Shown: positions 1 through 12,076 of the stretch, piece after piece
Numbering within the stretch: position 1 is the stretch's first letter
Layout: the number at the start of each line of letters is the position of its first letter
Origin: Lethocerus indicus
Taxonomy: Eukaryota > Arthropoda > Insecta > Hemiptera > Belostomatidae
Direction: 5' to 3'
Length of the DNA stretch: 64,000 bases
Assembly (NCBI GenBank): GCA_019843655.1
Contig: JACDQD010000005.1
Coordinates: 2,941,575 to 3,005,574 of the forward strand
The notes under the pieces: model-generated
Told to the model about the DNA's origin: nothing
The model's database searches: none
Seen by the model: the letters and a program-made list of their open reading frames with translations, nothing else
Made by a program: the position numbers and the translations under genes

Positions 1-3000
1 CTCGCTTTATCTCCAGCCCTCTCTTCATCCCCCGGCGGCCCATACCCGTCTTTATCAGCTTCTACGCGATCGGTTGTAAAAACGCGTAATCAGATTTCGG
101 CCCGTTGGTAAATTTCAATTAAACAATATATTATCTTTTTGCGTTTATACAAATATATGACTGGTCTGGAAAGTTTAAAAAAAATAAATCCGATATTTTA
201 CTCTTTTCATTGTTTTTTTTTTGTCTCGCACTATTAGCTGGAACTTGGAGAAACTTTTATTATAAACATAAATGACAATCGAACAGTTCTGATCCGTGCT
301 ACTATTCATCTTTAGTAGCACATGGCTCTAGTATTAACAGGTTTAAATTTTCATTCAATTCAAAAATTTCAACTGAAAAAAGACTTTCTAGGTACTAACA
401 CACTCGTCTACCTATGAGAGTTCCGCGCGCGTTATTTTTTATAATAGGATTTTAAAACAGTTTCTTTAGATCTTTGTAAAACTCAGTGTGTTGTTATGTA
501 TGACTCTACACTACTGCAAATTGGAATATAGAAAATATTTATTTTTTTACAAAAATAGCCTCCTTATCCCGGCGCGTAATTACGTTTCCAATTTCGACCA
601 CGCGCCTCGTATTCGGGACCCGTCCTCGGCGGGATGGAATATGTACGAGGAGCGTAAAATAAAACAGAACGGGGAAAGTGAAAGGGCGGCATGGCCGGGG
701 CGGGGGGGGCGGGGAAAGTCATTCACTCCGGTTATTTCCAAACCGTCGAAAAAGGAAACCGCTCCCCGATTGATATTCAAGTCGGGTAGTTCGGCTGCAT
801 CAGACTTAACAGAAAAAGGGAGGCTGAAAAAAAATTTCCAGCTCAGAAATAAGTTCAATCCCCGCGTTCATTTTCTTCGCCAGACATTTCCCAGAAGGCC
901 TAAACCGTTGGGGAGGGGGCGGAGGGAGGGAAATATGCGAATTTTGAACACGTCCTTTTTTTTACCCCTCCCGAAATTATTAGAAAAGTTTCACTTTCTA
1001 CAATAATAACCTCCTCCTCCGCTTGACTTTCTTATTCTCCCGACGTTCGGCCTTGTTATTCAGCCGATGTTTGTCTCCCGGTAGGCTTCGGGAAATTATT
1101 GACCGCAGATAAAACGATATTTGAGCATACTTGAGGCGATTTTCTTTGACAATTGCCCTTTCCTCTCATGGACGAGTAAGCGGGTAAAATAAGAAGCGCC
1201 CATGAGCCCAATTACTTGTGCGAGGATTTCTCAGGACAGGTGAACGTTCTGGTACAGAAGCGGATATTTAAATACGAAAATAATATTATTTTTGTTCCGC
1301 GTGCAGAAACATCAAAACGGGTCCTCAGAGCGGCGTTAGAATTGTATACGATAAGTAACATCGTTATTAATCCTGGGAAAGGACAATCGCTCCTGAATGA
1401 AGTGGCCTAAATAATTCAGTGGCCGAGGGTATTAAGATTTTTCAAACGAGGTAATTTTAACGCCCCCCCCCCCGCCAAGATGGCCGATAAGTGCGGGGTT
1501 AGGGCCAGGAAGATGGCAGATATAAACGTCGGCTTTATTTTCCGGTAAATTTTTCTTCCCCCTTTTTTATTTTATTTTTCGGCCCCTCTCGTTATCTCTC
1601 AGCGTCGTGAGCGATGAGAACTTTTACAAATTTCCTGAAACCGCGCCGAGATTAGGAATACGGGCGGGGATCTAATGCACTCGTGGCCCCGAGACCGTTC
1701 CCATCATCACAACGGGTACAAAATGTAAAAAAATGTCGCTGAAAAATGGATACAAACAAAAAACAACAGTTTGAAAAGAAAAAGAACAATTTACGAAGTA
1801 ATTTTATACCGGCAATATATTTTATACCTTAATTTTTTTATTTGTTATCGCATCGGATTGTCTATAGCATCTAGGTGTGAAGAACATGGCCTAAGCGAAC
1901 GAGTACGCATCTTCGTACTGTTTCACGTTCCATTAATATCGATAATACAGTTAATTATAATAACACTAGGATATTAATTGTTTTTAGAAAAAACGAGTTT
2001 TTTCAACAAAAACTTGGTGAAACTGTGGAAAACTAATTGTTTAGATACATATCACTGTCCAACACAGGAACAGAAACTGCGAACGTTTCTAGGCCAAATA
2101 TTCCCCGAATTTGGAAGGCGGAGTGATATTTATTAACGGTGATAAATATCCCTGTTTAAAGCCGGCGGACAAAATGGAGGCGGAGAGCGGGGGAGGCCGA
2201 AGTGATAGAACTTTGTAATGCGGGGCTTCCAGGTCCACCCCCCCCAACCCCAATTGAACTTTCGTAAATTTGTCGGGATCAAAAAACTTCATCCCGCTTA
2301 ATTAAAATCCGCTCAACTCTCGAGAATTGGACCGGCAGATTGAGAGAAACTGACGATTGATACGGACCCATCATTTTGTATATGCCTGTTGTATGATGAG
2401 CTGACAATGTCAGCAGTGTTTGAAGTGGATATATTTCACTCCGGAAAACTCATTGGAACTCGTTACAATATAATTACCGTTATTTTTAATACATATATTT
2501 AATAATAGATGTAATATATGTACTCTAAAAACATTTTCTATATGTATGGATTAAGTTTTCTTCCGGAAAATAATTCGGCAACACCTCCTGTCGCTTCGAG
2601 GTCCCGCCAACTAGGCGAGTGCAGAAAAGAAAATTATAATAAATAAGTGAGATAGAGATAATTATTTCGCATTGACGAGGAAATTTATAAATTAAATTCG
2701 AATTATTATCGTAAAATCGAATATTATTGTGTCAAATCGTAATATCATTTCATTGGACCGTAACAAAAATTGTACGCGGGGGTCGGTATTGGGGTCGGTT
2801 TAACGGTCGGAATGTCCGTCGGGGCGTTAAGACGAGATGATTCCGAACCGGCGGGGGGCGTGGGGTGAGAAAAGGTGTCCCTTTTTTATTTGCAATAAAA
2901 CAAGGCGGGTAGTTTGGCGCCATCATCCCCAACCCTACGGCCCCTCGCCCTCCCTCTCTGCGCTCCCTCCTTTTAATGCACAACCTTTTATTGCCCATAG

Positions 3001-4400
3001 AGTGGACCCTTGCCCCATTAAAAGGGCGGACTCGGCCGAAAGGTTTGAACCGGTGAGGGGTATTAGAAATTTAGATTTGCGAAAAGAAATACTGTGTACG
3101 CCCGACCTTATTTCCGGCTGGGGAATATTAATTTTTTTAAGAACAAAAGACGGGAATTATTCGATAATTAAATCGGATTTCCTTTTTGACTCGACTTGAC
3201 AGTTTTTCTGACTGATTCGGGAGATATTACTCGGATATTAGTAGCCATAAATCATTGTTAGTGGAATAACTGATTAATGTTTTTTGAATAACGAGTTGTA
3301 GTAATTGTAGATAGCCTCGCTTGCACGACGCAAGTATCAAACCGGCATGCATGTATCGAACAACATTTGTATATCGTCTACAATATCCTATATGTATATT
3401 TAGGATATACATAAACAGGACGCCACCCTGAAGATATGGGGTTCGAATACCGATGGTAGACCGAATATCCTTTCGTATACTCCGAATACGATATACAACA
3501 AACGTTTATTTTATGGTTTAATCTCAGGTATCGTGTTTTGATTCGTGAAGAAATAAATCGGAGCGGCCGGTTCCTTTTCAACCCGCATAAGTAAAATATC
3601 CGGGGCATCATTCCTGCCGGTTGTCGGGAAGCCGGAGGGGATGAGGGGGGAGGCGTGTAAATCCGGGAAAACTTTGCATTATCGTCCCATTCCAAGGCCG
3701 AAACGACCAAAGGAGGGGCCGCTGCAAACTTGTGGGGGTGCAATCCGTGAAAAGCCTCTCTTAACAACGATAAGAAAGTGCGAGTTTATTGAGTGTCGGG
3801 GGTAGAAGTGAGGGGGCGCTGTGATAACAGGGGATGGGTAACGGTCTCGTCGGAACGATCAGAAAAGGGTCGAACAGTTTTAGCCCCCGCCCCGCCCCCG
3901 CCGCTAGGTTTAAACTGCCCAATTCAAGTTTAAGGGCTCATTTACATACCGTCTATAAACTCTCTCCTCTGTCCAGACCACTTGTTAACAACTCGTATTC
4001 CGGTAACTCCATTTCGGTCGGGGCTCACACAGCTTCCTCCACCCTTACTTTGATCTACGGCCCAATTATTTGTTCTCATTTGAACGGCCGAAGAAGGCTT
4101 CGTTTCCGAAGTATTTAACGGTGAAAAAAAATACCCCGCGAATCACAATTTCAAAAGCTCGTCCTAAAAAAATATTTATTCGTCGCAATATCCCAATTTT
4201 GTAGTTATTATTTAGAAATGTATTGTCCGCTCATCAATTAGAACCTACGATAAACTGAAAGTTGATTGTAAATAGAAAAGTGCTTCATTGCTCATCAAAA
4301 TTACATTTTTTACCATAATTGCCATTTCCGCCTGTTTGGCTATTAACAGGTTCTAAAATAAGAAAAAATTAATTTTAGGTATTCCCGTCCCATTTTCCTC

Positions 4401-4404
<4 letters not shown>
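1..4404. other. Non-coding sequence, no gene recognised
   Basis: AT-rich DNA with C/G-rich patches (e.g. a run of 11 C at 1463-1473). ORFs of 60-172 codons occur on both strands but are compositionally biased, overlap one another antisense and carry no domain. A tRNA B-box-like string (ggggttcgaatacc, 3437-3450) lacks a convincing tRNA fold. I looked here on the minus strand for the missing C-terminal cysteine cap of the LRR gene and did not find it. Confidence 0.6.

Positions 4405-4457
<53 letters not shown>
4405..4457. repeat. (AT)n microsatellite
   Basis: About 26 uninterrupted AT dinucleotides. It ends 18 bp left of a 244-bp inverted-repeat element. Confidence 0.97.
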
Positions 4458-4458
<1 letters not shown>

Positions 4459-4474
4459 TTTCACCTCATGAATT

Positions 4475-4718
4475 AATTGTGCCCATAATTATGAAAGTGG
4501 TTTAAGTCATATATTTCTGGTTTCGAGATATTTAATGAATTGCTTTCGAATAAATTAACAAATATTTTTATATTATGCAACATTTTAATTTAGAATTTTA
4601 TTAGCCTCGATTAATGGAAGTTTACTATGAATATGAAATTTTGTGTGAATTTCATATGAAAATGTTGTATTTAAAGTTTGAATTGACTTAGACCACTTTC
4701 ATAATTATGGGCACAATT
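4475..4718. mobile_element. 244-bp MITE with 37-bp terminal inverted repeats
   Basis: The left end reads aattgtgcccataattatga and continues aagtggt..aagtca. The right end is its reverse complement over about 37 bp with one mismatch (4475-4511 against 4682-4718). The interior is AT-rich and non-coding. No clear target-site duplication flanks it, so the superfamily is not assigned. The near-identical arms suggest a fairly young, non-autonomous DNA transposon or foldback element. Confidence 0.8.
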
Positions 4719-7548
4719 GTGAACTGCATTACTTTTGCGCTACACCAAACTCGATTACGGCGACTGGAAGTATCGCTATAATTAATTACAATCTCAAAAA
4801 CCGAGAGAACACTGTAGAAATACAGTGTAGATGGTGAGAAGTTAAAATCGGTCTAGCATAGGAGTATATTGTTATAGATTATAGAGGGATAGTTCAAGAA
4901 GCGCAGACGTCACGGTCTGAATACACGATGAAATCGGAAGAATTCAGGGTTGAATTCGAAAGGGTCGCTCTCGGAGAAAAGGGAAAGAACGGGGGTCAAG
5001 AACGTCTGGATAAAAAGGGATGGCGGAAGCTTTTCCTTCCGGTGAAAAATTAAGGCAAGGGGGTAAATCAAGGGGGTGGCGTGAGCCAGATAAGGGTTGA
5101 CGCGCGGCGATGGTTTCCCGAGGGGGCCAAACTACCCTTATGGGTCGGGGGGCCCCAGTCGCAAAACTACCCCCATTTGCATGGCGTTAACCCGGTGACC
5201 CCTTCACGTCTCATCCGACCCCTCGCCTTGTCACTTTGTACCGCCCCACTTTGTTTTCATACTTACCCCTTCGTTAACCCTCATCCGGCCAAGGTTTTTT
5301 TCCCGCCTGAACAGAGCAAAATTCTTTACCAATAAAATTGAAATTCGGCGCCTATCTCCCTGTTTCTAACAACCGCCTGGGATCGCCTAGAGACTAATTG
5401 TCTTTGGGGCTTCATTAACATTGGGCTAATCGGTTTTATGAATTTCAAAACTCTGTGTAATAGTGGTGTTCAAAAGGAAGAACCAATTTTATTTCTTATT
5501 ACAGAAATATTAAAATTAGTTAAAACGCAGATTACAGATACAGATATACAAATTTTTATTTTCTTTTACACTAGACGTCTTAAGGGAAATTATTAAGTAC
5601 GAATTTTTGACTTTAGGTTTGCGATATACTAATCCTGAAAATTAAATTTATTGCGAATATTCGAGAAAATTAAAATAATAATTAAATAATAAACAATTAA
5701 ATTGTCTAATGAAAATCAGTAAACATTTAATGGTATTAAAGATATTACGTTTTTTCATCTAAGTAATAGATATGACAATTTAATTCCTGGTAATATAATA
5801 ATAATAGTAGAATTAAGATTTGTCAATTCAAGATAAGTAAAAACCCTAATTAATAAGGAAAAATGTTATGGACGTGAGATAAAAGTACATTGCAGTGAGT
5901 GGTATTCAAAGTCCCAGTTCTTCTACCGTATTTTATTAAAACAAAAAACGAGGAGGATAAAAAATATTAAAAATTCAGAAATGGGAAGGAGGGAGACGAA
6001 TAGAGTGCACACGTAGTTGGACCCCATTCGGAGAGTAAACTATAGCCATGTTGGGTGTAATATACGCCTTATAGGGTTCGGCTTCTTCGGGAATGGTCCC
6101 AGGAAAGCGATTAGATGAATAATTAAAATAAAGGAAAGAAGTCCAAGAAAAGAAGTGGTGGAAATATAACAAGAAGTAACAATGAATTTTATATGCATCG
6201 GCTGTTCTCAAGAAGGGCGCTCCAACAACGGTCTCCGGCTCCGTTTGATCTCACGCTGCCCCATTTAACTTTCATCGCTCATTTATGTGGAATACTGTAT
6301 TTTTACTTAACAAATTTGGGATATAACAAACAGTATGGCTCAATTTTATTATAATAACTTATTTTAAAATTATATTTGCCTCCAGAGGAAGCCAAATTGC
6401 GAGAGTTGGATAATTTCATTAACTTGTGCGTCTATGATAGCGAATAAATCATTTTAATTAATCGCAGTGTAGGATTTATGAGGAAAAATTGAATTAGGAA
6501 AAGTTTCGTACGGGGTGGATAATGAGTATTTCACGTCAATTTCCAATGCGACCGCAAAAACCAGTCTATCGTGAAAATTGGGAATATTAGCTCGTTTTCA
6601 CCAACAGCGGAATGATGTCCGTTCAAATTAATTCATTGTTCGGTTAATAGAATCGGAAAGTATATTCTATTCGCATTGGTCTTCAGGTGCAATATCTTAG
6701 ATGTATATAATGAAAAAGTTGAACAACTAAAATATTCCTATTTTATTACCGATAGAAATATTAAATTTAGCTAATATTTACTGGTACCGATTTAAGTGAT
6801 ACAGATTACATATTTGTCAGATTTAATAATCTTCTAATATACATCTTAAGGGTAATTACTAAGTAATAATATACTTTAGACTCTATTCTAGAATCGGAAA
6901 GTACATACATTGTACATTGTACATACATACGAACGTAATGTCTTAGATGTATATCGAATGTAGCACGAGCGAAGGGGTGGTGAGGGGGGCTCTTCAGCGA
7001 TGATTTGACGTTCTCTTATTAATTAAGGAAGGGGTTGAAACCCTCGGGCTCTCGCCGCATCCCCCGCTAGCCTATCTCTTTGGTTATTATATTTTCAGTT
7101 TCCTGAGCGGGCGCTCGTTATTTATGGTATAATAAATAAGAAAGCCATTAATCAGTTGGTCGGGGGCTAAGCTGCACGTCGCATCATTCATTGTCTAATA
7201 TATCTCCAGAGGCGTCCCGATGTCACGCGTTTACTTAGCGAATCTGCCCCCATACGACACCGCCGTCCAATCTCAGCTCTTTATCCTCCCCGATTCTTTC
7301 CTTTACTTAGGCATTCTCCAATCTACGATAATATCCAATCTGATCTACTTATCTGATAACCGAAATTATTTATGAATACTTTTGCGCGGAGGATCCATCC
7401 ATACGATGGTACTCCTGCTCTGGCACTTACGTGGGGAAATAAAGTGGACACTCTTAAGGCGGCGCTGAGGATTTTCAGGAAGGTGATGGGAGGAGAGCTG
7501 TCGAATCAAAGGATCGGAGTGATGGGATGGTTAGATCGGAATAGCTAG
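4719..7548. other. Non-coding sequence with diverged local duplications
   Basis: No gene recognised. About 5470-5615 and 6713-6880 are diverged direct copies, sharing 'gaaatattaaa', 'acagatta' and 'cttaagggaaattattaagta'-like blocks in the same order. 6650-6711 and 6890-6960 are a second direct pair, sharing 'gaatcggaaagta' and 'tcttagatgtatat'. The 55 bp at 7452-7506 recur near 63884-63938. Confidence 0.6.
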
Positions 7549-7725
7549 TTTAAAATACCAATTTTCTGGTCTACGAGGGGTTGGAATACAGTAGATTTCG
7601 CGTGTTTCTGTCTCCTTGCTAGACCGGTTTCGGCCGCTCGCCATCTTCAGTAGCGGTGTTAGTCACTTTTGGCACTTTGGATGGTTTTTGGTCATCCTCA
7701 CTGCTCTGTCACTGTTACTTGTGTC
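7549..7725 (+). mobile_element. Foldback-family arm (single arm, truncated)
   Basis: One arm of the inverted-repeat family seen best at 38005-38735. It starts tttaaaatacc, continues cgaggggttggaata and gtagatttcgcgtg, then agaccggtttcggccgctcg and a segment ending near catcctcactgctctgtcac. No matching inverted arm lies within the next kilobase, so this is a solo or truncated copy. A 130-codon minus-strand ORF (7663-8055) overlaps it but has no transposase features. Confidence 0.75.
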
Positions 7726-10700
7726 TTTGGGGGATTTAGTTTGCCTTGTTTGAATTGAGGGGGTGGGGTTTTCACGAACTAATGTGCAATAGTTATCCTT
7801 TTTTTTGCTTTTTAATAAACGGGCCCTTTTCAACACAATCGTATTAAGTCCGAATGCCGCTACTCTTTCTTTACGCTTCTCCGTCCAATAAAACCTCGCT
7901 GCCAGTTTCTTCGCCAACACAGCGGGAACTGTGGCCGAGTCCAATTTAAATCCCCGGGAAAGCATAATTCCTAGTTTGTCAAACCTAATAAAGTGACGGG
8001 CCGAGTACAAAGCCGGGTATGCGGGGGGTGGGTGGGGCTTTGGTCGGCAAAGCACGGCGCTTAGCGGTTAAAGCACGAGTGGCGCGCTACCGGACCCGGT
8101 AACAGACTGACCCCCGGGATGAAGTTATTGAGGGGCGGCGGTGTTTGTGCGTGTATTGGGGGCGGGGGGGGGTGGTGGCCGGCAAGCCCTAATAATATTC
8201 GGCAACGGCCCTCTTGTATGGAAATTTAGCGCCAATTTAGTGGCCACCGGCTAGTTTATCGCTCCATTGAGGACCACTACCCCCTCGCCCCTAAAGTGAA
8301 ACTCCGCCGGATCAAACATGGCCTCAACCAAAGTCAACCTTATCACTTTCTCTGCACCGCCCTGTTAATTCCAATCTAAACGCGGCATTAAATACTGCTA
8401 ATTAAATAAGGAGATTTTATAGTGTATCTATCTAAATAGGTAAATGTTATTTCAGGACAGCAACGTACATTGAAATAATTTAATCTATAAATATCGAGTT
8501 CAATTGCAAATTTGATGACGAACATCTATACGTTATTTACCTACATGGAATACGAGTAAATTTATACTTTCCCTACATATGCAAAATATAATATCGTGTT
8601 CCTACAAATTTACAAATAATATTTTAGATCAGCGTCCAGATATACGTATCGCCATAAATTCAGGTTTATACTGTACGACCTGGAGAAAAATACGATCTTA
8701 TAAAACATTTAATTGTTGTAGAATGTCGGACTTGATTATTTTTAATTTTAAATATGCGCATAATTTGATTCAATAATCGGGAAAATTACAGACCTAAAAG
8801 ATAAACCGACGACTAAATTAGCAAATCGCCATTATAAATGAACACACTTCTTGCTTGCTGTTAAGAGTCCTCCTGCCGGCGCTTCAGGTCGATGTAAGCA
8901 ACAAGTCCTCACCTCATCCCAATGAGCCTACTCCCATTATACTACGATAAGGGTGCTAAGATATTACCACTTACGAATTTGTAATTTACGTTCGCGTAAA
9001 CCGTTTACGCGTTAATCGTACAGTCGGTCGACGTACTCTCAAAGTAATATCGACTCCCGTCCATTGGAATAACTGGCTGTCTGTTCGGTCGAATCGCGAG
9101 TCGCGACCGAGAAACGTCTTCTGAAGGGAGAGAGGTCTGTAAATACGGAGGCAAAGCGGGGACTCGACAAACAGACTTGTCAAAACAAAGCGCATCCAGG
9201 TATGTAAATAATGTCGCGATTCCACCGTATTATATTTTTTGGGCTAGATCTCTTCTTGCTTTTCAAACATCTGTAAACGTTCTGCGCATGTGACGCGATG
9301 GCGCCCACGACTCAGAGGGTTACGGTCAAGTAATCGCGGATTTTTATTGCCCATTAATTGTGCAGGTTTGTACTAAAATTAGGTATAGACGTTTGAGAAG
9401 CTATCTCGATCGCCTCTCCCCCGTTACACTCTCTCTATCTCCTATTTTCCTTCTCATTTCACTCCACTCGATATATTGTTTATAGTGATGGGAGCTGGCT
9501 GGTCGGTAGGTCGGGGGAGTTCTTGTGTTTTAGCATGACAATGTAATATGCAAATTTGCCATTACCCCTCCCTCAGCCCGCTACTCTAACCTAAACCCCC
9601 ACCTCCTCCTCGCGACCAGTAATATATTACACGACCTTTCAGGGGGCTCTCCGCCCATATCTGCACTTTATCACTTATTTAACTATAGACAATATAGCGG
9701 GCTTCAATTTATTTTAAGCCCCGGCGGCCCCCTTTGTGCAGCGATAAACCCCCGGGGGTTATTATTTTTGCCCGGTGGGGAAGCGGCGGCCCCCAAACTG
9801 ATTCACAGCGTTAGATAATGAAATTTATGCCGATAATCTTATCTTATTTATGTTTCTACGAGTTTTATACCGTTTCGCGGGATGGGTTTTAAATAGCGAA
9901 TTGTATTTTAGGGATAACGAGAAAATATTTTACAGTCGCCAGAAATCAAATCCGGATTTGACGTATTCTGAAAAGTGAGCCCGCAAACGGGCAACAAACA
10001 AAACCACCATTTACACTGTACTGTTTTATTTCAACGATTTATTTGAGATTAATTTGTACATACTTTTAATTTATGTGTTAATGTATGCTAGGATATTTAC
10101 CGAAATTATTATTTATTTATTTTTTATAGAAATTAAAAATATAAGGTAAAGCGATGAAAATATTTTCAGCCGGTACTTATAATTATATATGATGTATAAT
10201 CTATCAATCCCCTTATAAATACAAATTACGGAAGCTTCTCCGTTGTGTGCAGGATCGATATTCTCGTATTCAAGGGTCTTATCACTGTTCTGTAGTAAGT
10301 TGGCGTGGTGTTAACTGAAATTTAAATGGAGACGAATGGTGGTAACATAATACTAAATAATGGCTGTATAGGTCGGTTCGGACGGTGAACATAAGTCGGG
10401 GGTGGTTGGAAACCATCTCTTAGAATCGGACAGGAAGTGTCGGCGGGAGCGGGTAGGGGGTGTAGTGTCGGCTCCTCGGAGGCCTCCTAAGTAAGGAGGC
10501 GGCCGTTAATGGCCTATTTGCATATTCCATTGTCCTGTTTAGTTAAACCGTGCCGCCGCTTCCCGTTTCCATCATCCCCCTAAATACAACATCGGCCCCC
10601 TCGCTCCGCCCCCACCACTCCGTTCAATACCCAAACCTGGCACCACTAATATACGATGGATATCGCTCGGCTATAACAGCCCACGCTCCACGCCCACCGC

Positions 10701-11756
10701 CGCGAATCTGATTTGCCGGGGTGCACGATAAAGGTGAGCTCAGTTTTGAAAAAAAGCCTGGCACTGGAGGACGGTCCCGGAATGATAAGAGGATCCTGGT
10801 TCCGTTTCGGATAATAATCACAATCATCTGAGGTCCTTCGCCATCATTCGATCTTCGGAAGGATCAAACTTCTACCTGGGGACCTCGCCTAGTGAAGAAA
10901 GCGGATGTCGAAGTTAAATTCAATATTATCGTAATCAAATTCAACTTTATCCCGTTCGAATTTAAATCACACCAAGTGAAATTCAGTTATTCAAACCGAT
11001 ACCGAAAGAAGTTTGACGTTTACAAAGTGATAACGGACACTGAACGAATTCCTCGAGCCAGAGAGGTGGAACGAAGGATGTGGAAGTACTTGGTACTTAA
11101 CGTGAACTACAATACAAACTCCCCCGCGCTCCCGCACTCGCCAACTTTAAACTGTCTCGAAAGTGCTTTATCCAAAATAAAACATTCAACGAGAAATACT
11201 CCCTACGAACCGTGCGGAGGCTCGCAATCTGTGGGGGATGATGGAACGCTGTGTTCCATCCACTTCAATCACGAGTACAGATTTTTTAGAAGTGATAATT
11301 TCATTTTTACACATTTCGTATTTAATTTTATCGTAAAAAGTCGATAAATCAAGTGAATGGAGTCAAATTTCAAATCCATACAAAACAATTTAAATAGTAT
11401 TCCATATATATTTGTATCTATAATTTTCTATATGTGAATATACGGACTAGTGACGTGGAAAACAGATAAATTCAACTTGGAAATGTTATATACGTACACT
11501 CACGCCCACAAGTGATAATGATGATAATGCTGGGTACCCCACACTTCTTAATGGGCCTTCCTCAAGAATAGTTCTACACGTCTTCCCTTCTGAGACAGAC
11601 CACTATTCCAAATAGTTCACACGGTCTTCTGGGTCGCCCGTCTCAGTTTCACACACCCGTCCTCACTGCTTACTTTATTCATTAACTTCATTGTCATAAA
11701 AGGTGTGTGATATTAAAATATTTTCGTTCATGGCGAAATATAAAATAAATAAACCG
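7726..11756. other. Non-coding sequence, no gene recognised
   Basis: Mixed AT-rich and C/G-rich sequence. A string near 8057-8082 (cgcttagcggttaaagcac) resembles a tRNA D-arm/A box, but I see no T-arm at the right distance. ORFs such as 10892-11347 (+) are AT-rich and lack domains. Nothing else supported. Confidence 0.55.
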
Positions 11757-12076
11757 GTCCTAGCTACATGCCGGGCAGGTATCGGAGGAAGAGCAGCATT
11801 TCGCTATGAAAATTGGTTTTTCTAGACGGTTGGTGTTTTGCTAGACCGGTATCGGCCGCTCGCCATCTTCTGTAGCGGTGTTAGTCACTTTGGATGTTTT
11901 TTGGGCATCCTCACTGCACTGTCACTTGTACTGTCAGTATACACTTAAGTAAGTTCAGTAACTTATTTAAGTACATTTCCGCACCACCCTCAGGGGGCGC
12001 TAGTTTATCGGTGCAAGTGCACGCAACGAACTTTAGTTAAGTACATTTCCGTACCATACTCAGGCGGGCGCTAGTA
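11757..12076 (+). mobile_element. Foldback-family copy with partial 70-bp unit array
   Basis: Contains the family arm core (ctagaccggtatcggccgct at 11841-11860 and the following catcctcactgcactgtcac). After it come about 1.6 copies, in reverse orientation, of the 70-bp unit tandemly repeated at 15917-16196 (two cagg-gcgctag blocks at about 11990 and 12061). The left flank around 11760-11840 matches, inverted, sequence at 15480-15540 (ccgtctagaaaaac... then a 'tacctgc' block), so these two loci are copies of one larger element. The left boundary is approximate. Confidence 0.75.

Noticed and set aside
488..1006. 172-codon plus-strand ORF
   Set aside because: Biased Arg/Lys/Pro composition over purine-rich DNA, no recognisable motif.
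3437..3450. tRNA-like B box (ggggttcgaatacc)
   Set aside because: No acceptor pairing, D-arm or anticodon arm could be assembled around it.
7663..8055. 130-codon minus-strand ORF overlapping a foldback-family arm
   Set aside because: No DDE or other transposase motif; its C-terminal part is translated inverted-repeat arm.
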